Assembly: GCA_904066235.2 (NCBI GenBank)
Contig: CAJFCV020000006.1
Coordinates: 3,844,001 to 3,908,000, forward strand
Source: Bursaphelenchus xylophilus
Taxonomy: Eukaryota > Nematoda > Chromadorea > Rhabditida > Aphelenchoididae
Direction: 5' to 3'
Length of the DNA stretch: 64,000 nucleotides
The notes beneath the pieces were generated by a model. It was not told where the DNA came from. It was given only the letters and a program-made list of their open reading frames with translations, and ran no database searches. Positions 1-9,724 of this stretch are shown here, in pieces (positions within the stretch are counted from its first letter, which is position 1; every line of letters begins with the position of its first letter). A program made the position numbers and the translations under genes.

Positions 1-1
1 C

Positions 2-727
2 AAGGCTAAGGTGTTGGCGTCGGTCTACCCAAGAGTCGCCCGTCAGGCCGGCTACGGAGGCAGCTCCGGCTCCGATCTTGGAGCTGTTGGTGGCGGACGC
101 CTTGGAGGAGGCGCCGGAGGCAGCAGTGGAGGATGTTGTGGATGCGGTGTCTCTCCAGCCGGACCACCTGGCCCACCAGGCCCAGATGGTGAGCCAGGAA
201 CCGACGGACAGCCAGGTGCCCCAGGAAACGAGGGACAACCCGGCGCTCCACCTCCACCAGTCGCCCAAGTCCAGCCATGCTTCGACTGCCCACCCGGCCC
301 AGCTGGTGCTCCCGGAAACGCCGGACCAAAGGGACCCAATGGAAACGCCGGAGCGCCAGGACAAAACGCTCAAGGTGACGGAGTCGGTGCTCCAGGACCC
401 GCCGGACCTGCCGGACCACCCGGTCAGCCAGGAAATGACGGACAGCCCGGACAACCAGGTCAGCCCGGAAGTGTTGTCGATGTGCCCGGCTCTCAAGGCC
501 CAGCCGGACCACCCGGACCTCCAGGACAGCCAGGACAGAACGGAGAGGCCGGACCCGACGGACAGCCAGGACAAGATGGCCCACAAGGACCAGCCGGCGA
601 CGGCCCAGGACCAGATGGACCTCCAGGAACTCCAGGACAGCCCGGAGGACCCGGAGAACAAGGACCCGATGGTGCTCATGGAACCTGCGACCACTGCCCC
701 ACCCCTCGAACTGCCCCTGGCTACTAA
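2..727 (+). CDS. Cuticle collagen, C-terminal part (gene starts before the window)
   Basis: An open frame enters from the left edge and ends with TAA after 241 codons. It starts in the non-collagenous segment [15 protein letters not shown], which contains a furin-like R-V-A-R site (residues 10-13 of the visible part). A Gly/Ser-rich stretch, the cysteine cluster CCGCG and long Gly-X-Y blocks follow; the blocks are interrupted at CFDC and at SVVDVPGSQ. The C-terminus is [13 protein letters not shown], a tail typical of one subfamily of nematode cuticle collagens. The N-terminal hydrophobic exon lies outside the window. The protein is extracellular and assembles as a trimer in the cuticle. Its closest relative here is the minus-strand collagen at 5710-6806, which shares the VL..V.PR.ARQAGY block and the tail. 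The family is certain; the member is not. Confidence 0.95.
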   Translation, partial: KAKVLASVYPRVARQAGYGGSSGSDLGAVGGGRLGGGAGGSSGGCCGCGVSPAGPPGPPGPDGEPGTDGQPGAPGNEGQPGAPPPPVAQVQPCFDCPPGPAGAPGNAGPKGPNGNAGAPGQNAQGDGVGAPGPAGPAGPPGQPGNDGQPGQPGQPGSVVDVPGSQGPAGPPGPPGQPGQNGEAGPDGQPGQDGPQGPAGDGPGPDGPPGTPGQPGGPGEQGPDGAHGTCDHCPTPRTAPGY

Positions 728-786
728 AACTGGACTGGCGAGGCTTTTCGGACTTGTATTTGTCATGATTACCCATATCGTGTCTA

Positions 787-792
787 AATAAA
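787..792 (+). terminator. Poly(A) signal AATAAA of the first collagen
   Basis: AATAAA lies 60 nt after the collagen stop codon, in AT-rich sequence, and is a plausible cleavage signal. The next gene's likely ATG is only 125 nt further on, close enough for an operon-like arrangement, but no convincing trans-splice acceptor is visible between them. Confidence 0.6.
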
Positions 793-917
793 TATTTATT
801 TTCAATTTTTTGGCGATTTTTTGAACTGATTTGACTTTTTGTACGAATTTTGTATTTTCCACTCATTTGGGAGCCCTTCTCATTTGTTTGGTTATTTCTT
901 TTACCGGTCGGCCGAAC

Positions 918-1765
918 ATGGAAGGCAATGATACTTGTGAGGGAGAAGTAAACAATCCAAATGTAGTCAACGTGATGCTCGGATTGATCGGGACATTAGT
1001 CGGGATGTTCGTAGTGATGGCTATTACATTGGGTCTTTTTTGGAGGAAACTTTTGGTAAGCTTGAAGGGCAAGGTCTAATTTAATATAAAAAAATTTCAT
1101 AAATGAAAAGTAGTCATCCTGAAATGAGATTCTTTGATGAGTTAAAAATTGTAATCCTTCTACAGCATTTATTCACGATTTTCAGAAAGATTTGGCGAGA
1201 ATCCGTCTAATGCAACATATTATTTCAAACCTCGAGCCCGACCCAATCGACGTTCGAGAGCCTCTTCCCCAAGAACCGTCTACAGGGTATACTGGAAGCA
1301 CCCAAATCAGCCTCGCCGATCCCTCTTCCAATGGCAATAATGATTACGAAGAGGATCTTCGGGTCTTTGAGAGGTTCAGAATCAGAGTGCGGGCTCTGGA
1401 GAAGCACAAGAAAGATGAGAAAAAGGGGTGGCTTAAGGGTAAGGAATGGTGTGGAATTTATTGTTTATTTTATGGATGAAATTTTCGTAATTTCCAAAAA
1501 AATGTTTTACAAAAAAAAATCGGCATTTTCAGCCAAGGATGAAAACCAAGGAACCGAAATGAAGACCGGCTTCGAAGCCCGAAGATCCAATCCCAAAACA
1601 GCATTGGCTATAGGGCAGTCCGAGAAGGCCGATAACGGCAAAGACAGTGGAGGAAGAGAAAAGGGAAGGAAGACCGACAAGACCGGACCATCTAGCTTCG
1701 TTGAAGCCAGTCAAATCAAAACTCAAGCCTCGGTCTTAAATCAATCTCAAGCTAATCCCAAATGA
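918..1765 (+). CDS. Small one-pass membrane protein, three exons
   Basis: The exons are 918-1055, 1186-1438 and 1533-1765. The donors are GTAAG and the acceptors are ATTTTCAG and CATTTTCAG; phases are 0 and 1, and the joined frame encodes 207 aa. A short N-terminus with an N-glycosylation sequon (NDT) is followed by one membrane segment at about residues 18-40 (VMLGLIGTLVGMFVVMAI) and then WRKLL. The rest is a hydrophilic tail rich in Lys, Gln, Ser and Asn, probably cytoplasmic. The ATG at 918 is the first in frame. The frame stays open upstream to about 831 and includes another hydrophobic run (LGALLICLVISF), so an unseen upstream exon could add a signal peptide. I do not recognise the family. 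One-pass channel subunits of the KCNE type have a similar layout but I see no signature motif. The gene is packed between two collagens and converges on the second. Confidence 0.7.
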
Positions 1766-1770
1766 TTTTG

Positions 1771-1776
1771 AATAAA
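1771..1776 (+). terminator. Poly(A) signal AATAAA of the small membrane protein gene
   Basis: AATAAA begins 6 nt after the stop codon. It lies 32 nt from the minus-strand poly(A) signal of the convergent collagen, so the two transcripts abut or overlap at about 1785-1800. Confidence 0.6.
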
Positions 1777-1807
1777 TTATACCGATTCGAATCTCTGATT
1801 TGCAATG

Positions 1808-1813
1808 TTTATT
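1808..1813 (-). terminator. Poly(A) signal of the left twin collagen (minus strand)
   Basis: TTTATT on the plus strand reads AATAAA on the minus strand, 48 nt after the stop codon. The same signal, within the same duplicated 3' UTR, occurs at 4629-4634 for the twin gene. Confidence 0.7.
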
Positions 1814-1860
1814 CACACATGCAGTATCAATTTTAGTATGCTTTTCAAACCACTTCAAAC

Positions 1861-2835
1861 CTAAGCTTGACGAGCTCGCTGACGTTGACGACGAGCAACC
1901 TTGCGACGATAGCCGCCAGCAGCTGGGGCTGGAGCTGGGGCGGGAGCAGCGGCTCCGTATTCGCTGGTCTGGCCGACGTTGGAGACAGCGGCTTGGGTGG
2001 CACGAGGTGGGCAAGGACAGTAGGCGGCGTCCTTTCCGGGGATTCCAGCACCTCCTGGGGCTCCTGGCTGTCCATCGCTTCCGGGCTGGCCTGGCTGACC
2101 GGGTGGTCCAGCTGGTCCGGCGGGTCCTGGTGGGCCTGGTGGTGGGGCTTGTCCGGGATTTCCTGGCTGTCCAGCTGGGCCGGGTGGTCCAGAAGGTCCT
2201 GGTGGGCCGGGAAGAGGAGTGGAGCGCTGACCGTCTTGGCCTGGGTTTCCTGGTGGTCCGGCGGTTCCTGGCTGTCCGTCTGGTCCGGCATCTCCGGGAG
2301 GTCCTTGGGTTCCTGGTTGAGCTGGGATTCCTGGAGTTCCGGCTGGTCCGACATCTCCTGGGGCACCTGGAGGTCCGGCTGGTCCGTCTGGGCCTGGTGG
2401 ACCGGCTGGTCCAGCTGGGCAGGAGATGCATTCCTTGTTGGCTCCATAGGATTCATCCTGGGCCTCTCCGGATGGTCCGGGGTTTCCTGGCTGTCCTGGG
2501 GCTCCATCGTCTCCGGGAAGACCTGGAGTTCCTGGTGGTCCGGGTGGGCCAGGTGGACAGTTCTGTGGCTGACGGCCACAGGCGCAAGCAGCCTGTCTCT
2601 TGTTGCGGCCAATGAGGGCGCTGAAGGTAGGGGCAGCGCGCTTGGCTCTTTCGCGGGTTTCATGGATCATAACACCCCAGGCATCGTTGGAGTGGAGTTT
2701 GAATTCGTGCATGTCGTCCATGATTTCTTCGTAGAGATCGTTGATGTCATTGAAGATGAACACCGAGGAGATCAAGGTGACGGCGACGCCGACGACCGAG
2801 AGGCCGCAGATTATTGAAATTAGTGCCTTTCCCAT
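1861..2835 (-). CDS. Cuticle collagen, left twin
   Basis: A single 324-aa coding exon with its ATG complement at 2833-2835. It has a hydrophobic N-terminal signal-anchor (about residues 4-28, [20 protein letters not shown]), then the acidic nematode collagen N-domain. Furin-type sites follow at about 63-66 (RAKR) and 77-80 (RNKR). The Cys cluster CACG..QNC comes next, then Gly-X-Y blocks split by CISC and YCPCP, and a basic Ala/Pro-rich tail ending in [10 protein letters not shown]. The cuticle N-domain and cleavage pattern are diagnostic of the family. The protein differs from its twin at 3607-4581 at only one residue that I can find (Val15 versus Ile15). The coding exon follows a 101-nt 5' UTR intron (2838-2938), whose acceptor TTTTTAG is 2 nt before the ATG. 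It is transcribed divergently from the twin. Confidence 0.96.
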   Translation of the reverse strand: MGKALISIICGLSVVGVAVTLISSVFIFNDINDLYEEIMDDMHEFKLHSNDAWGVMIHETRERAKRAAPTFSALIGRNKRQAACACGRQPQNCPPGPPGPPGTPGLPGDDGAPGQPGNPGPSGEAQDESYGANKECISCPAGPAGPPGPDGPAGPPGAPGDVGPAGTPGIPAQPGTQGPPGDAGPDGQPGTAGPPGNPGQDGQRSTPLPGPPGPSGPPGPAGQPGNPGQAPPPGPPGPAGPAGPPGQPGQPGSDGQPGAPGGAGIPGKDAAYCPCPPRATQAAVSNVGQTSEYGAAAPAPAPAPAAGGYRRKVARRQRQRARQA

Positions 2836-2938
2836 TTCTAAAAATATAAAAATGATTTGAACGACAATTATCAGAACTGTTTCAAAACGTAAGATAATTA
2901 CGGGAATAAAAAAGGAAACTAAATTTAACATCACTTAC

Positions 2939-2975
2939 CGATTCAAGCTGAAGCTGATCGAGTCGGGACAACTGA
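2939..2975 (-). other. Non-coding 5' UTR exon of the left twin collagen
   Basis: Read on the minus strand, this short exon begins near an initiator-like TCAGTT and ends AATCG before a GTAAG donor at 2938. It is clearly similar to 3434-3470 in front of the twin gene (shared CAGTTGTCCC, ACTCGATCA and TTGAATCG), although the flanking introns and promoter sequence are not similar. Confidence 0.6.
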
Positions 2976-2999
2976 CGGTCTTCTCCATGTCGCTGCGAC

Positions 3000-3007
3000 T
3001 TTAAATA
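3000..3007 (-). promoter_or_regulatory. TATA-like box of the left twin collagen
   Basis: TATTTAAA on the minus strand lies about 25-32 nt upstream of the TCAGTT initiator at 2970-2975. This is normal core-promoter spacing and matches the layout of the twin gene. Confidence 0.55.
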
Positions 3008-3402
3008 CCGAAACCGTCTCGCCAGCGCGCCAAATATTTTTACAATTCGCAAACAAACAGAGTCCCAAACCAGAAGTCGACCATCGCGCCCCATTTTTTT
3101 ACAAATTCGGTATGCGTATACGAAACGACGTTACAGTGTAATACCTTGCTCGCGCTACCTCAAAGCGGTTTTTATTGTTTTTCCTTTCGCGGAAGCGAAC
3201 ATTTGAGACAAAAAAAGCGAAAGTAGTGATAAGAGAGTGCGTCGTCGTAAAAATAAAAAACATCTTCCTCGTAACCGAGAGCGCAGAAAAAGGGGTCCAA
3301 CAAAACCTGTAAACAGACAATGAGCTCGACCGGTAAAATTGTCCGTTCAAATGATTTTTTGGGTTGTCCGGAGGCGAAACGAGAACGTGATGAGGTAACG
3401 CA
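3008..3402. promoter_or_regulatory. Divergent intergenic region between the twin collagens
   Basis: About 400 bp between the two TATA boxes, without a credible gene. It contains TGATAAG at 3227-3233, a GATA-factor type site (hypodermal GATA factors act on collagen genes in C. elegans). The repeat axis falls here, near 3220, but the sequence is not itself palindromic. Shared enhancer use by both genes is an inference. Confidence 0.4.
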
Positions 3403-3409
3403 TATATAA
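3403..3409 (+). promoter_or_regulatory. TATA box of the right twin collagen
   Basis: TATATAA lies about 30 nt upstream of TCAGTT (3434-3439), which begins the conserved 5' UTR exon. This is good core-promoter geometry. Confidence 0.6.
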
Positions 3410-3433
3410 GCAAGGCCTTGTGGAAATTGGTCG

Positions 3434-3470
3434 TCAGTTGTCCCAACTCGATCAACTTCAGTTTGAATCG
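3434..3470 (+). other. Non-coding 5' UTR exon of the right twin collagen
   Basis: The short exon ends TTGAATCG before GTAAG at 3471. The intron 3471-3604 ends TTTGTAG, 2 nt before the ATG. The exon matches 2939-2975 on the other strand. Confidence 0.6.
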
Positions 3471-3606
3471 GTAAGACAAAATTTTAATTTCCCGCCTTGA
3501 TTAATTAACCATGAGTATAAAAATTTGCTGATTTTTTTTGCTTTTTACGTAATCAATTTGTCGAAGCAACGTTGTAAAAAATTTAATTATCCTTGTATTT
3601 GTAGAC

Positions 3607-4581
3607 ATGGGAAAAGCACTAATCTCAATAATCTGCGGCCTCTCGGTCATCGGCGTCGCCGTCACCTTGATCTCCTCGGTGTTCATCTTCAATGACATCA
3701 ACGATCTCTACGAAGAGATCATGGACGACATGCACGAATTCAAACTCCACTCCAACGATGCCTGGGGTGTTATGATCCATGAAACCCGCGAAAGAGCCAA
3801 GCGCGCTGCCCCTACCTTCAGCGCCCTGATTGGCCGCAACAAGAGACAGGCTGCTTGTGCCTGTGGCCGTCAGCCACAGAACTGTCCACCTGGCCCACCC
3901 GGACCACCAGGAACTCCAGGTCTTCCCGGAGACGATGGAGCCCCAGGACAGCCAGGAAACCCCGGACCATCCGGAGAGGCCCAGGATGAATCCTATGGAG
4001 CCAACAAGGAATGCATCTCCTGCCCAGCTGGACCAGCCGGTCCACCAGGCCCAGACGGACCAGCCGGACCTCCAGGTGCCCCAGGAGATGTCGGGCCAGC
4101 CGGAACTCCAGGAATCCCAGCTCAACCAGGAACCCAAGGACCTCCCGGAGATGCCGGACCAGACGGACAGCCAGGAACCGCCGGACCACCAGGAAACCCA
4201 GGCCAAGACGGTCAGCGCTCCACTCCTCTTCCCGGCCCACCAGGACCTTCTGGACCACCCGGCCCAGCTGGACAGCCAGGAAATCCCGGACAAGCCCCAC
4301 CACCAGGCCCACCAGGACCCGCCGGACCAGCTGGACCACCCGGTCAGCCAGGCCAGCCCGGAAGCGATGGACAGCCCGGAGCCCCAGGAGGTGCTGGAAT
4401 CCCCGGAAAGGACGCCGCCTACTGTCCTTGCCCACCTCGTGCCACCCAAGCCGCTGTCTCCAACGTCGGCCAGACCAGCGAATACGGAGCCGCTGCTCCC
4501 GCGCCAGCTCCAGCCCCAGCTGCTGGCGGCTATCGTCGCAAGGTTGCTCGTCGTCAACGTCAGCGAGCTCGTCAAGCTTAG
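3607..4581 (+). CDS. Cuticle collagen, right twin
   Basis: A single 324-aa coding exon with the same organisation as the left twin: hydrophobic N-terminus (residues 4-28), furin-type RAKR (63-66) and RNKR (77-80), three Cys-bounded Gly-X-Y blocks and a basic tail. Fewer than about a dozen nucleotide differences from the twin are visible over 975 nt, almost all silent. The ATG is the first after the 5' UTR intron and matches the family start. An AATAAA at 4629-4634 lies 48 nt after the stop. The product is a secreted structural protein of the cuticle. The near identity of an old-looking, separately promoted pair suggests gene conversion. Confidence 0.96.
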   Translation: MGKALISIICGLSVIGVAVTLISSVFIFNDINDLYEEIMDDMHEFKLHSNDAWGVMIHETRERAKRAAPTFSALIGRNKRQAACACGRQPQNCPPGPPGPPGTPGLPGDDGAPGQPGNPGPSGEAQDESYGANKECISCPAGPAGPPGPDGPAGPPGAPGDVGPAGTPGIPAQPGTQGPPGDAGPDGQPGTAGPPGNPGQDGQRSTPLPGPPGPSGPPGPAGQPGNPGQAPPPGPPGPAGPAGPPGQPGQPGSDGQPGAPGGAGIPGKDAAYCPCPPRATQAAVSNVGQTSEYGAAAPAPAPAPAAGGYRRKVARRQRQRARQA

Positions 4582-4628
4582 GTTTGAAGTGGTTTGAAAA
4601 GCATACTAAAATTGATAATGCATGTGTG

Positions 4629-4634
4629 AATAAA
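4629..4634 (+). terminator. Poly(A) signal of the right twin collagen
   Basis: AATAAA in GTGTGAATAAAC, in the duplicated part of the 3' UTR. Confidence 0.7.
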
Positions 4635-4648
4635 CATTGCAAATCAGT

Positions 4649-5709
4649 TATTTGGAATAGCCTTTTTGTGTTGACTTGGTTACTTCTTAAGTTTATGTTC
4701 AAAAACCATATTTATTTTTTGGTTATCTGATGGAACGGAGAAAAAACGGCTGGGATTTGGGTTATTTGGGCAATTTGTCATTGAAAGTGATATTCAATTT
4801 TTGGTGAGGGATTTCGCACTTATCTGATTTCATGGAACGGGATTCTGACTTATAAAAAACAAAGAGAGTGAAAAAAACTGAACTACTTGCTCTGTGGAGG
4901 AAATTTGCATATTTAAAAAAAATTTGCATAATTTTAATATTCATTTTTTCGATTCTTTAATTTTAGAGCGACTTTTTATTCCCCTTCTCATTTATTTTTT
5001 CACATTTTTACAAGTCCTTTGAACCGCAAACGCTTTGTCCACTTCTCGCCTTCATTTTATTGCCCTTTTTGCACTCTTCCGGCGGAAATTACAAAACGGT
5101 ACAAACCCTTTCTTCGTCAACGCCTAGCTAATTGTCAGCTAAAATTTTACAATAATAAATCATTCGTTTATTCAAGCCAAAGTTTTCGAAAAGCGGCGGA
5201 CGCTGGCGCTCTTTGTGAATAGATAAACAATAAAAAGTAATGGGGAGAAGATACGCAACAGCGATTATGGATATTTGGAGGGATTAGAAGACACCCTCTG
5301 GCGTCGCCTTCGCTCCAACGAAAGGGGGGATTCCGGCGCTCAAGAAAAACATCCGGTCAAACACTTGTCCCGATATCCATCTCAGCAAGCAGGTTCTAAG
5401 TGTTTTATGAGGGAAATACAAGGGAAATTGAGTAAACCGGAGGTTTTAATTTATATTACACCACATAAAAATAGGAAAAATGTAAAACTCGTCATTCTCT
5501 CTTCGATCTGCCTATCTGATATCAAGTATAATATAACAATCATTGGCAAACCGCATTAATTATGTAAAAACAACTTCATGATATAATAAGTAGTACTGTC
5601 AATAGATTTATGGCATCGACAAGGAAATTCTCACCTTTGAGGTCAATAAAAATATAAAATAACTTGACTTCAAAACCGAGTCTTAAATAAAAAACAAAAA
5701 TAAATAACT
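4649..5709. other. Intergenic, no gene seen
   Basis: AT-rich sequence between the convergent right twin and the fourth collagen. Short ORFs at 5019-5222 and 5275-5559 lack family features and usable splice sites. I looked for a mirror copy of the 918-1765 membrane protein gene here, as the symmetry of the block would predict, and found none. Confidence 0.6.
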
Positions 5710-6806
5710 CTAATAGCCGGGGGCAGTTCGTGGCGGTGGGCAGTGGTCGCAAGATCCGGGCGCTCCCTGCTGTCCTTGGGCTCCTCCTTCGCCTGAGGAG
5801 CCGGGCTTTCCGGCCGATCCTGGCTGTCCAGCGTCTCCCGAAGGTCCTTGTTGTCCTGGTTGGCCGTTCTGACCGGGCTGTCCCGCCTGTCCGGGCTGGC
5901 CTGGTCTGCCTGGAGGGCCTGGGGGTCCGGCGGGGCCTGGCCGTCCGGGAACATCTCGCACAACTCCGGGCTGTCCTCGTTGACCGGGCTGTCCGGGGTA
6001 TCCGGGTCTTCCCGATTGTCCGGGAGGTCCTGGTGGTCCAGGAGGGCCACGGACTCCGCCGTCGGCGTGTTTGCCTGGAGCGCCGACGTTTCCTGGTCGT
6101 CCCTTGGGTCCGGGGTTTCCGGCGGGTCCTGGCGCCGCTGGAGCACAAGTTTGGCAGGGGTTGAGGATAGGAGCGGCTTGTCTTGGTGGTGGACCGGGTT
6201 GACCGTCCTGTCCGTTGGTTCCAGGTTGTCCGTCGTCTCCGTTCTGTCCGTCTGGGCCTGGGGGTCCGGGTGGGCCGGGTGGAGAGACGCCGCAGCCGCA
6301 GCAGCCAGTGGGTTGAGCGGCGGGAATCGCGGCGTGTTGGGGTTGGTAGTTGGAGACGGCGGCTGGCTCACCATAGGAGTAGCCGGCTTGACGAGCGTGC
6401 CGAGGATGAACGTTGGAAAGGACCTAAACATTTTTTAAAATACGTGCAGAAATCCTCTGATCTTAATTAAAACAAAAGTTTAGGCAAAATTCAAAAAAAT
6501 TCATTTATGATGACAAATCAAAAAATTAAAATTTTGGGCCGACAGTAAATCAAAAAATCTGAATCTCCCAAAAATCCAATTTTAACGTACCTGAGTCCTC
6601 GTCACCTCTCTCCAAATGTTGCCAGATCGGCTTTTACAGAAATCGACCTCCGACTGCATGACCGACTGCACATGTTGCATGTAATTGTAGATCATAGGGA
6701 CCGAAATGACGCAAACAAATGTGGCAATCGTTGAGAGGGCGACGCCGAAAAAGGCGACCGTCCGCAGACTGTCGGCCTCGTGCTGCCGCTGCTTTTCCGA
6801 CTCCAT
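5710..6806 (-). CDS. Cuticle collagen, two exons (partner of the collagen at the left edge)
   Basis: Exon 1 is 6591-6806 (72 codons) and exon 2 is 5710-6423 (237 codons plus stop), with a phase-0 intron of 167 nt (donor CAG/GTACGT, acceptor GTTTAG); total 309 aa. Exon 1 holds the classic cuticle collagen N-domain: [19 protein letters not shown] at residues 13-31 as membrane or signal segment, then [20 protein letters not shown]. Exon 2 starts [15 protein letters not shown] with a furin-like RHAR at about 80-83. A CCGCG cluster and Gly-X-Y blocks follow, interrupted at NPCQTC and VVRDVP, and the tail is [13 protein letters not shown]. The ATG at 6806 is the first in frame and lies about 40 nt below a TATA-like box. 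It belongs to the same subfamily as the partial collagen at 2-727. Confidence 0.95.
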
Positions 6807-6846
6807 GACAGCGCCGAAGGGTGAACGGTGATCCAAACGCTAGCCC

Positions 6847-6853
6847 TTAAATA
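6847..6853 (-). promoter_or_regulatory. TATA-like box of the 5710-6806 collagen
   Basis: TATTTAA on the minus strand, 41 nt from the ATG. This implies a 5' UTR of only some 10-20 nt, unlike the twin collagens, which have a separate 5' UTR exon. Confidence 0.5.
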
Positions 6854-6926
6854 CCCGCTTCAAGTTCTCTTTTTTTCGCTTTCACGTAGCGGAATTCGGA
6901 GAGGGCGGTCACTCCGCGCGACGTAG

Positions 6927-7005
6927 AGATAAGAGGGGAAACGGAGAGCGTGCAGAGAGCGGCCGGTCGAACGGGGAGAACGGGAGGAACACGGAAGAAG
7001 ATAAG
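6927..7005. promoter_or_regulatory. Two AGATAAG GATA-factor type sites
   Basis: AGATAAG occurs at 6927-6933 and 6999-7005, about 75-155 nt upstream of the collagen TATA box, in a purine-rich stretch. GATA factors such as ELT-3 activate hypodermal collagen genes in C. elegans; that they do so here is inference from motif and position. Confidence 0.4.
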
Positions 7006-8594
7006 GGCCGCAGGGGAAAGCCGGTGAAAGTACTGTAGGTCAAAACCCGTTTTTTACAGAATGATGGGTTGAAGGTTCAAGTAAAATGAGAGATTATTAA
7101 ATATGAAGATGCGGCAGAGTAAAATCATAAGGCTAAAAAAGCGTTGTAAGACCGGCTACCTCAAGGTCGAACCATTCTGGCGCCAGATCTTGGACCCGTC
7201 AAAGGTTTTTTTTTACTTTCTTTGCAAATGACCCGTAATATTGGGAGTGTAAAAAGTATCGCCGCAGAGCAAGGGAGTTTTGAGATGTTTTCTGCAATGA
7301 GCAATGGATTCAAGAAGTTTGGAGAGGTATAGTAATAAAACCAGCTAAAATACGCCTGATATGGCTGGTTTTTTATATAGAACATGGACTGTATAAAGAG
7401 TGAAGTTAAAAATCTTTTAATCTGGAAAGACAACAAAAAATTTAAAATTGAAATTTTGTACCAATGCATTGAAAAAAGTTATGAGCGTTGCAATTCCTAA
7501 AAATTTTACGGTCAAGGTTTGTCGAAGCTTTTTTGAAACCTTTTATTAGAGCAAAATTAAGTCAGGCAAAATAATTGCAGCAACAAAAGCAGTATTTTGT
7601 CAAGGACCTCAAAGAAAGGCTAAAGAAAATTTTCTGACTGTTCTTCCCATTTTTCCCATCATTATGTTTGCAAGGATCACTAAAATATTGGGTTTCCTTG
7701 CAGAATATTCAACCTTACAGGGATCAATTACATGGCTAGCTAGAATCAGCATGCCAATTTTGAGAAAAATCCTACCACCAAGTTTCGAGAACCTTGCTCG
7801 TAAATTTTAAATTATAAATGGTCTGTATTTATGCTGCAACAAAAAACCGCTGGTTATTTTCGGATTATTCTTTTAGCGATTTAAATTTACTATGCATTTT
7901 CTATGCCTACAATCTCTTAATTATAAAAAACAAAAGCCTCTAAAACATCTAATAAGCCCACTTTCTCCCTACAAATCAAAGACCGAGCCCCCGCGCTTTC
8001 CCAGGCAGTAGCCGGCCTCCCCTGAAACTTATCGGCACCGAAAATCAGCGTTCCGCAAACTGACTCAGAGCGAGCGCCTTCAGGAATGGGATTGGAACGC
8101 AAATGAGGGGCGGATTCTTGCGGATTCGTCTTCGTATCCTCATCTGCACACAGATTAGCGGCAATTGTTGTGTGGGAAAAATGGGGGTGAGGATGGAGGT
8201 GAGAAGCGGGAAAATTTACAAAGACAGGAGATCAAACCGTCAGAGGGTGTGGGAAAAATATTGGCTTAAAACTTTGCACTTTTAAGCGTTTTGGATTACT
8301 GTAGCAAAAACGATGACTAAAGGGCCGAAAAGTAGGAAATAATTTCGGATTAATTTTTGATAGAAATTTCAAGGTGGCGAGGAGTATAGTCACTCCAAAA
8401 AATCAGTGTTTTCGAATCCCAGTTTGCGCAGATAGAATCTGAACGGCTTCGCCTGGCCGACTATCCTCATTTTGCGTGCTCTCTCGGAGAAATATTGCAT
8501 AATATTTCCGCTGCGGGTTGATATTGCGGGCTAAGAGTTTCAGGGATTAATCTACGGTTGGTTTAAAACATATGTGTCAAATTCAAAGAAGATC
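7006..8594. other. Intergenic, no gene seen
   Basis: AT-rich. From about 8440 to 8560 there is a degraded minus-orientation fragment of the CAGGGG MITE family, recognisable by CGTGCTCTCTCGG next to an ATATT..CGCTGCGGG stretch. Nothing else could be assigned. Confidence 0.5.
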
Positions 8595-8873
8595 AAAGTG
8601 TCCTGCCTGGCATAACCTTATGTTAGTTTTAAAATACGACCCTCTGTATACTCTTATCATTAAGAATAGCTCAGGCAAAAGCCAACGTTTCAATTTCACC
8701 TCACAAAACCCCATGTAAAATATGGGTGCCTAATTTTTGAAAAATAAAAGTGCCCCACCTGGCATAGCCTTATATAAATTTTAAAATACGGTGTTCTGTA
8801 ATCTGCGGTTTTTAAGACTGTCTCAGACAAAAGCCAACGTTTCATTTCACCCCACAAAACCCCCAAATTTTAC
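8595..8873 (+). repeat. Two-unit tandem repeat, period about 152 bp
   Basis: The units 8595-8712 and 8747-8873 share AAGTG.CC..CCTGGCATA.CCTTAT, then TTTTAAAATACG, then CAAAAGCCAACGTTTCA and CACAAAACCCC. They differ at roughly one site in six or seven. No coding content. Confidence 0.7.
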
Positions 8874-9724
8874 TCTACAAAATCGCGTCTGCGAATATTC
8901 GGAATCCAGTTCTGTATCCCTAATTTTTCTCAATTTATGCTGGCGGCGAGCCCCTCATTAATGCGTAATTCGAGCTCAACGTAATGACTACAGAGTGGCG
9001 ATGAGACCGAATATATTTTTGTTGCAATTACAATGCATTTGTGCTCCACGGAAACAATGAGATCATCAGGAGGAAAAAGTATTGTAATCGAGAGGGATTT
9101 GTGGGCAGGAAGAGGGCATAAGGAAGTCATCGAGCGAACAACTCGGAGGTTCTTGAAATTTTTAGTTACTTTTTGAATGTCCTCTATATAGGTGGTATAC
9201 CAGTTGCTGAAAATTTTGGCTTTTGTTTTGCAACGGCTGCAGAGATATTCAACGATCTTTGCGGACGAGTCAACATAGAAGCGTTATTTTATTTCTTTTG
9301 TCAATTGTGACACTTCGTTTGGACGAAACTTCAAAGTGGATGAGAAACATTTTTTCGTATTTTATCCATATTTATATCCAAATTCCTGAAGTTCCATCAA
9401 ATTTCCCCCCTGCAGCTACCACAGATTCTTTGCCTTGTGTTGCTATCAAGGTCACACGAAAAAAGTGTTAAGGGTGTGGTCACAGCGAATGCCCTTCATT
9501 TGTCACACCTCAAGTGTTTCATTTCAAACCAATTAGGAAACCGTTTTGTAATCAGTACATTACAACCATTGCTGCCAATTGGAATTGGTCGTAAATAATA
9601 ACGAAACGAAAGCTTGTGGGTTGCGAGAAAAAGGAAGGAAAATAAATAACAATAAACTGTGAGAATACCAAAATAAAGTAATATTTATAGTTGAAGCACC
9701 TTTCTTACTTATGATACATAGAAG

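Larger units (their letters stand above)
1797..2837 (-). repeat. Left arm of the collagen inverted repeat
   Basis: This arm is an inverted copy of 3605-4648 at about 99% identity by eye. It covers the collagen coding exon and about 60 nt of 3' UTR including the AATAAA. Similarity breaks off at the splice acceptor just before the ATG; the 5' intron and promoter on the two sides do not align, except for the short 5' UTR exon. Confidence 0.9.
3605..4648 (+). repeat. Right arm of the collagen inverted repeat
   Basis: Inverted copy of 1797-2837. The high identity runs from the exon 2 acceptor through the stop codon to the 3' UTR motif CATTGCAAATCA and then stops abruptly on both sides. Confidence 0.9.

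Noticed and set aside
5275..5559. 94-codon plus-strand ORF at the position where the collagen mirror would place a second membrane-protein gene
   Set aside because: No membrane segment or similarity to the 918-1765 protein in any frame, so the mirror does not include that gene.
6582..6836. Collagen start ten codons upstream of the chosen ATG
   Set aside because: The longer reading frame begins with TTG; the ATG at 6806 is the first true start and lies just below the TATA-like box.
7138..7208. A structured-looking 70-nt stretch considered as a tRNA
   Set aside because: It lacks A and B box consensus and a cloverleaf. No tRNA was found in the window by eye, though a covariance-model search was not possible.
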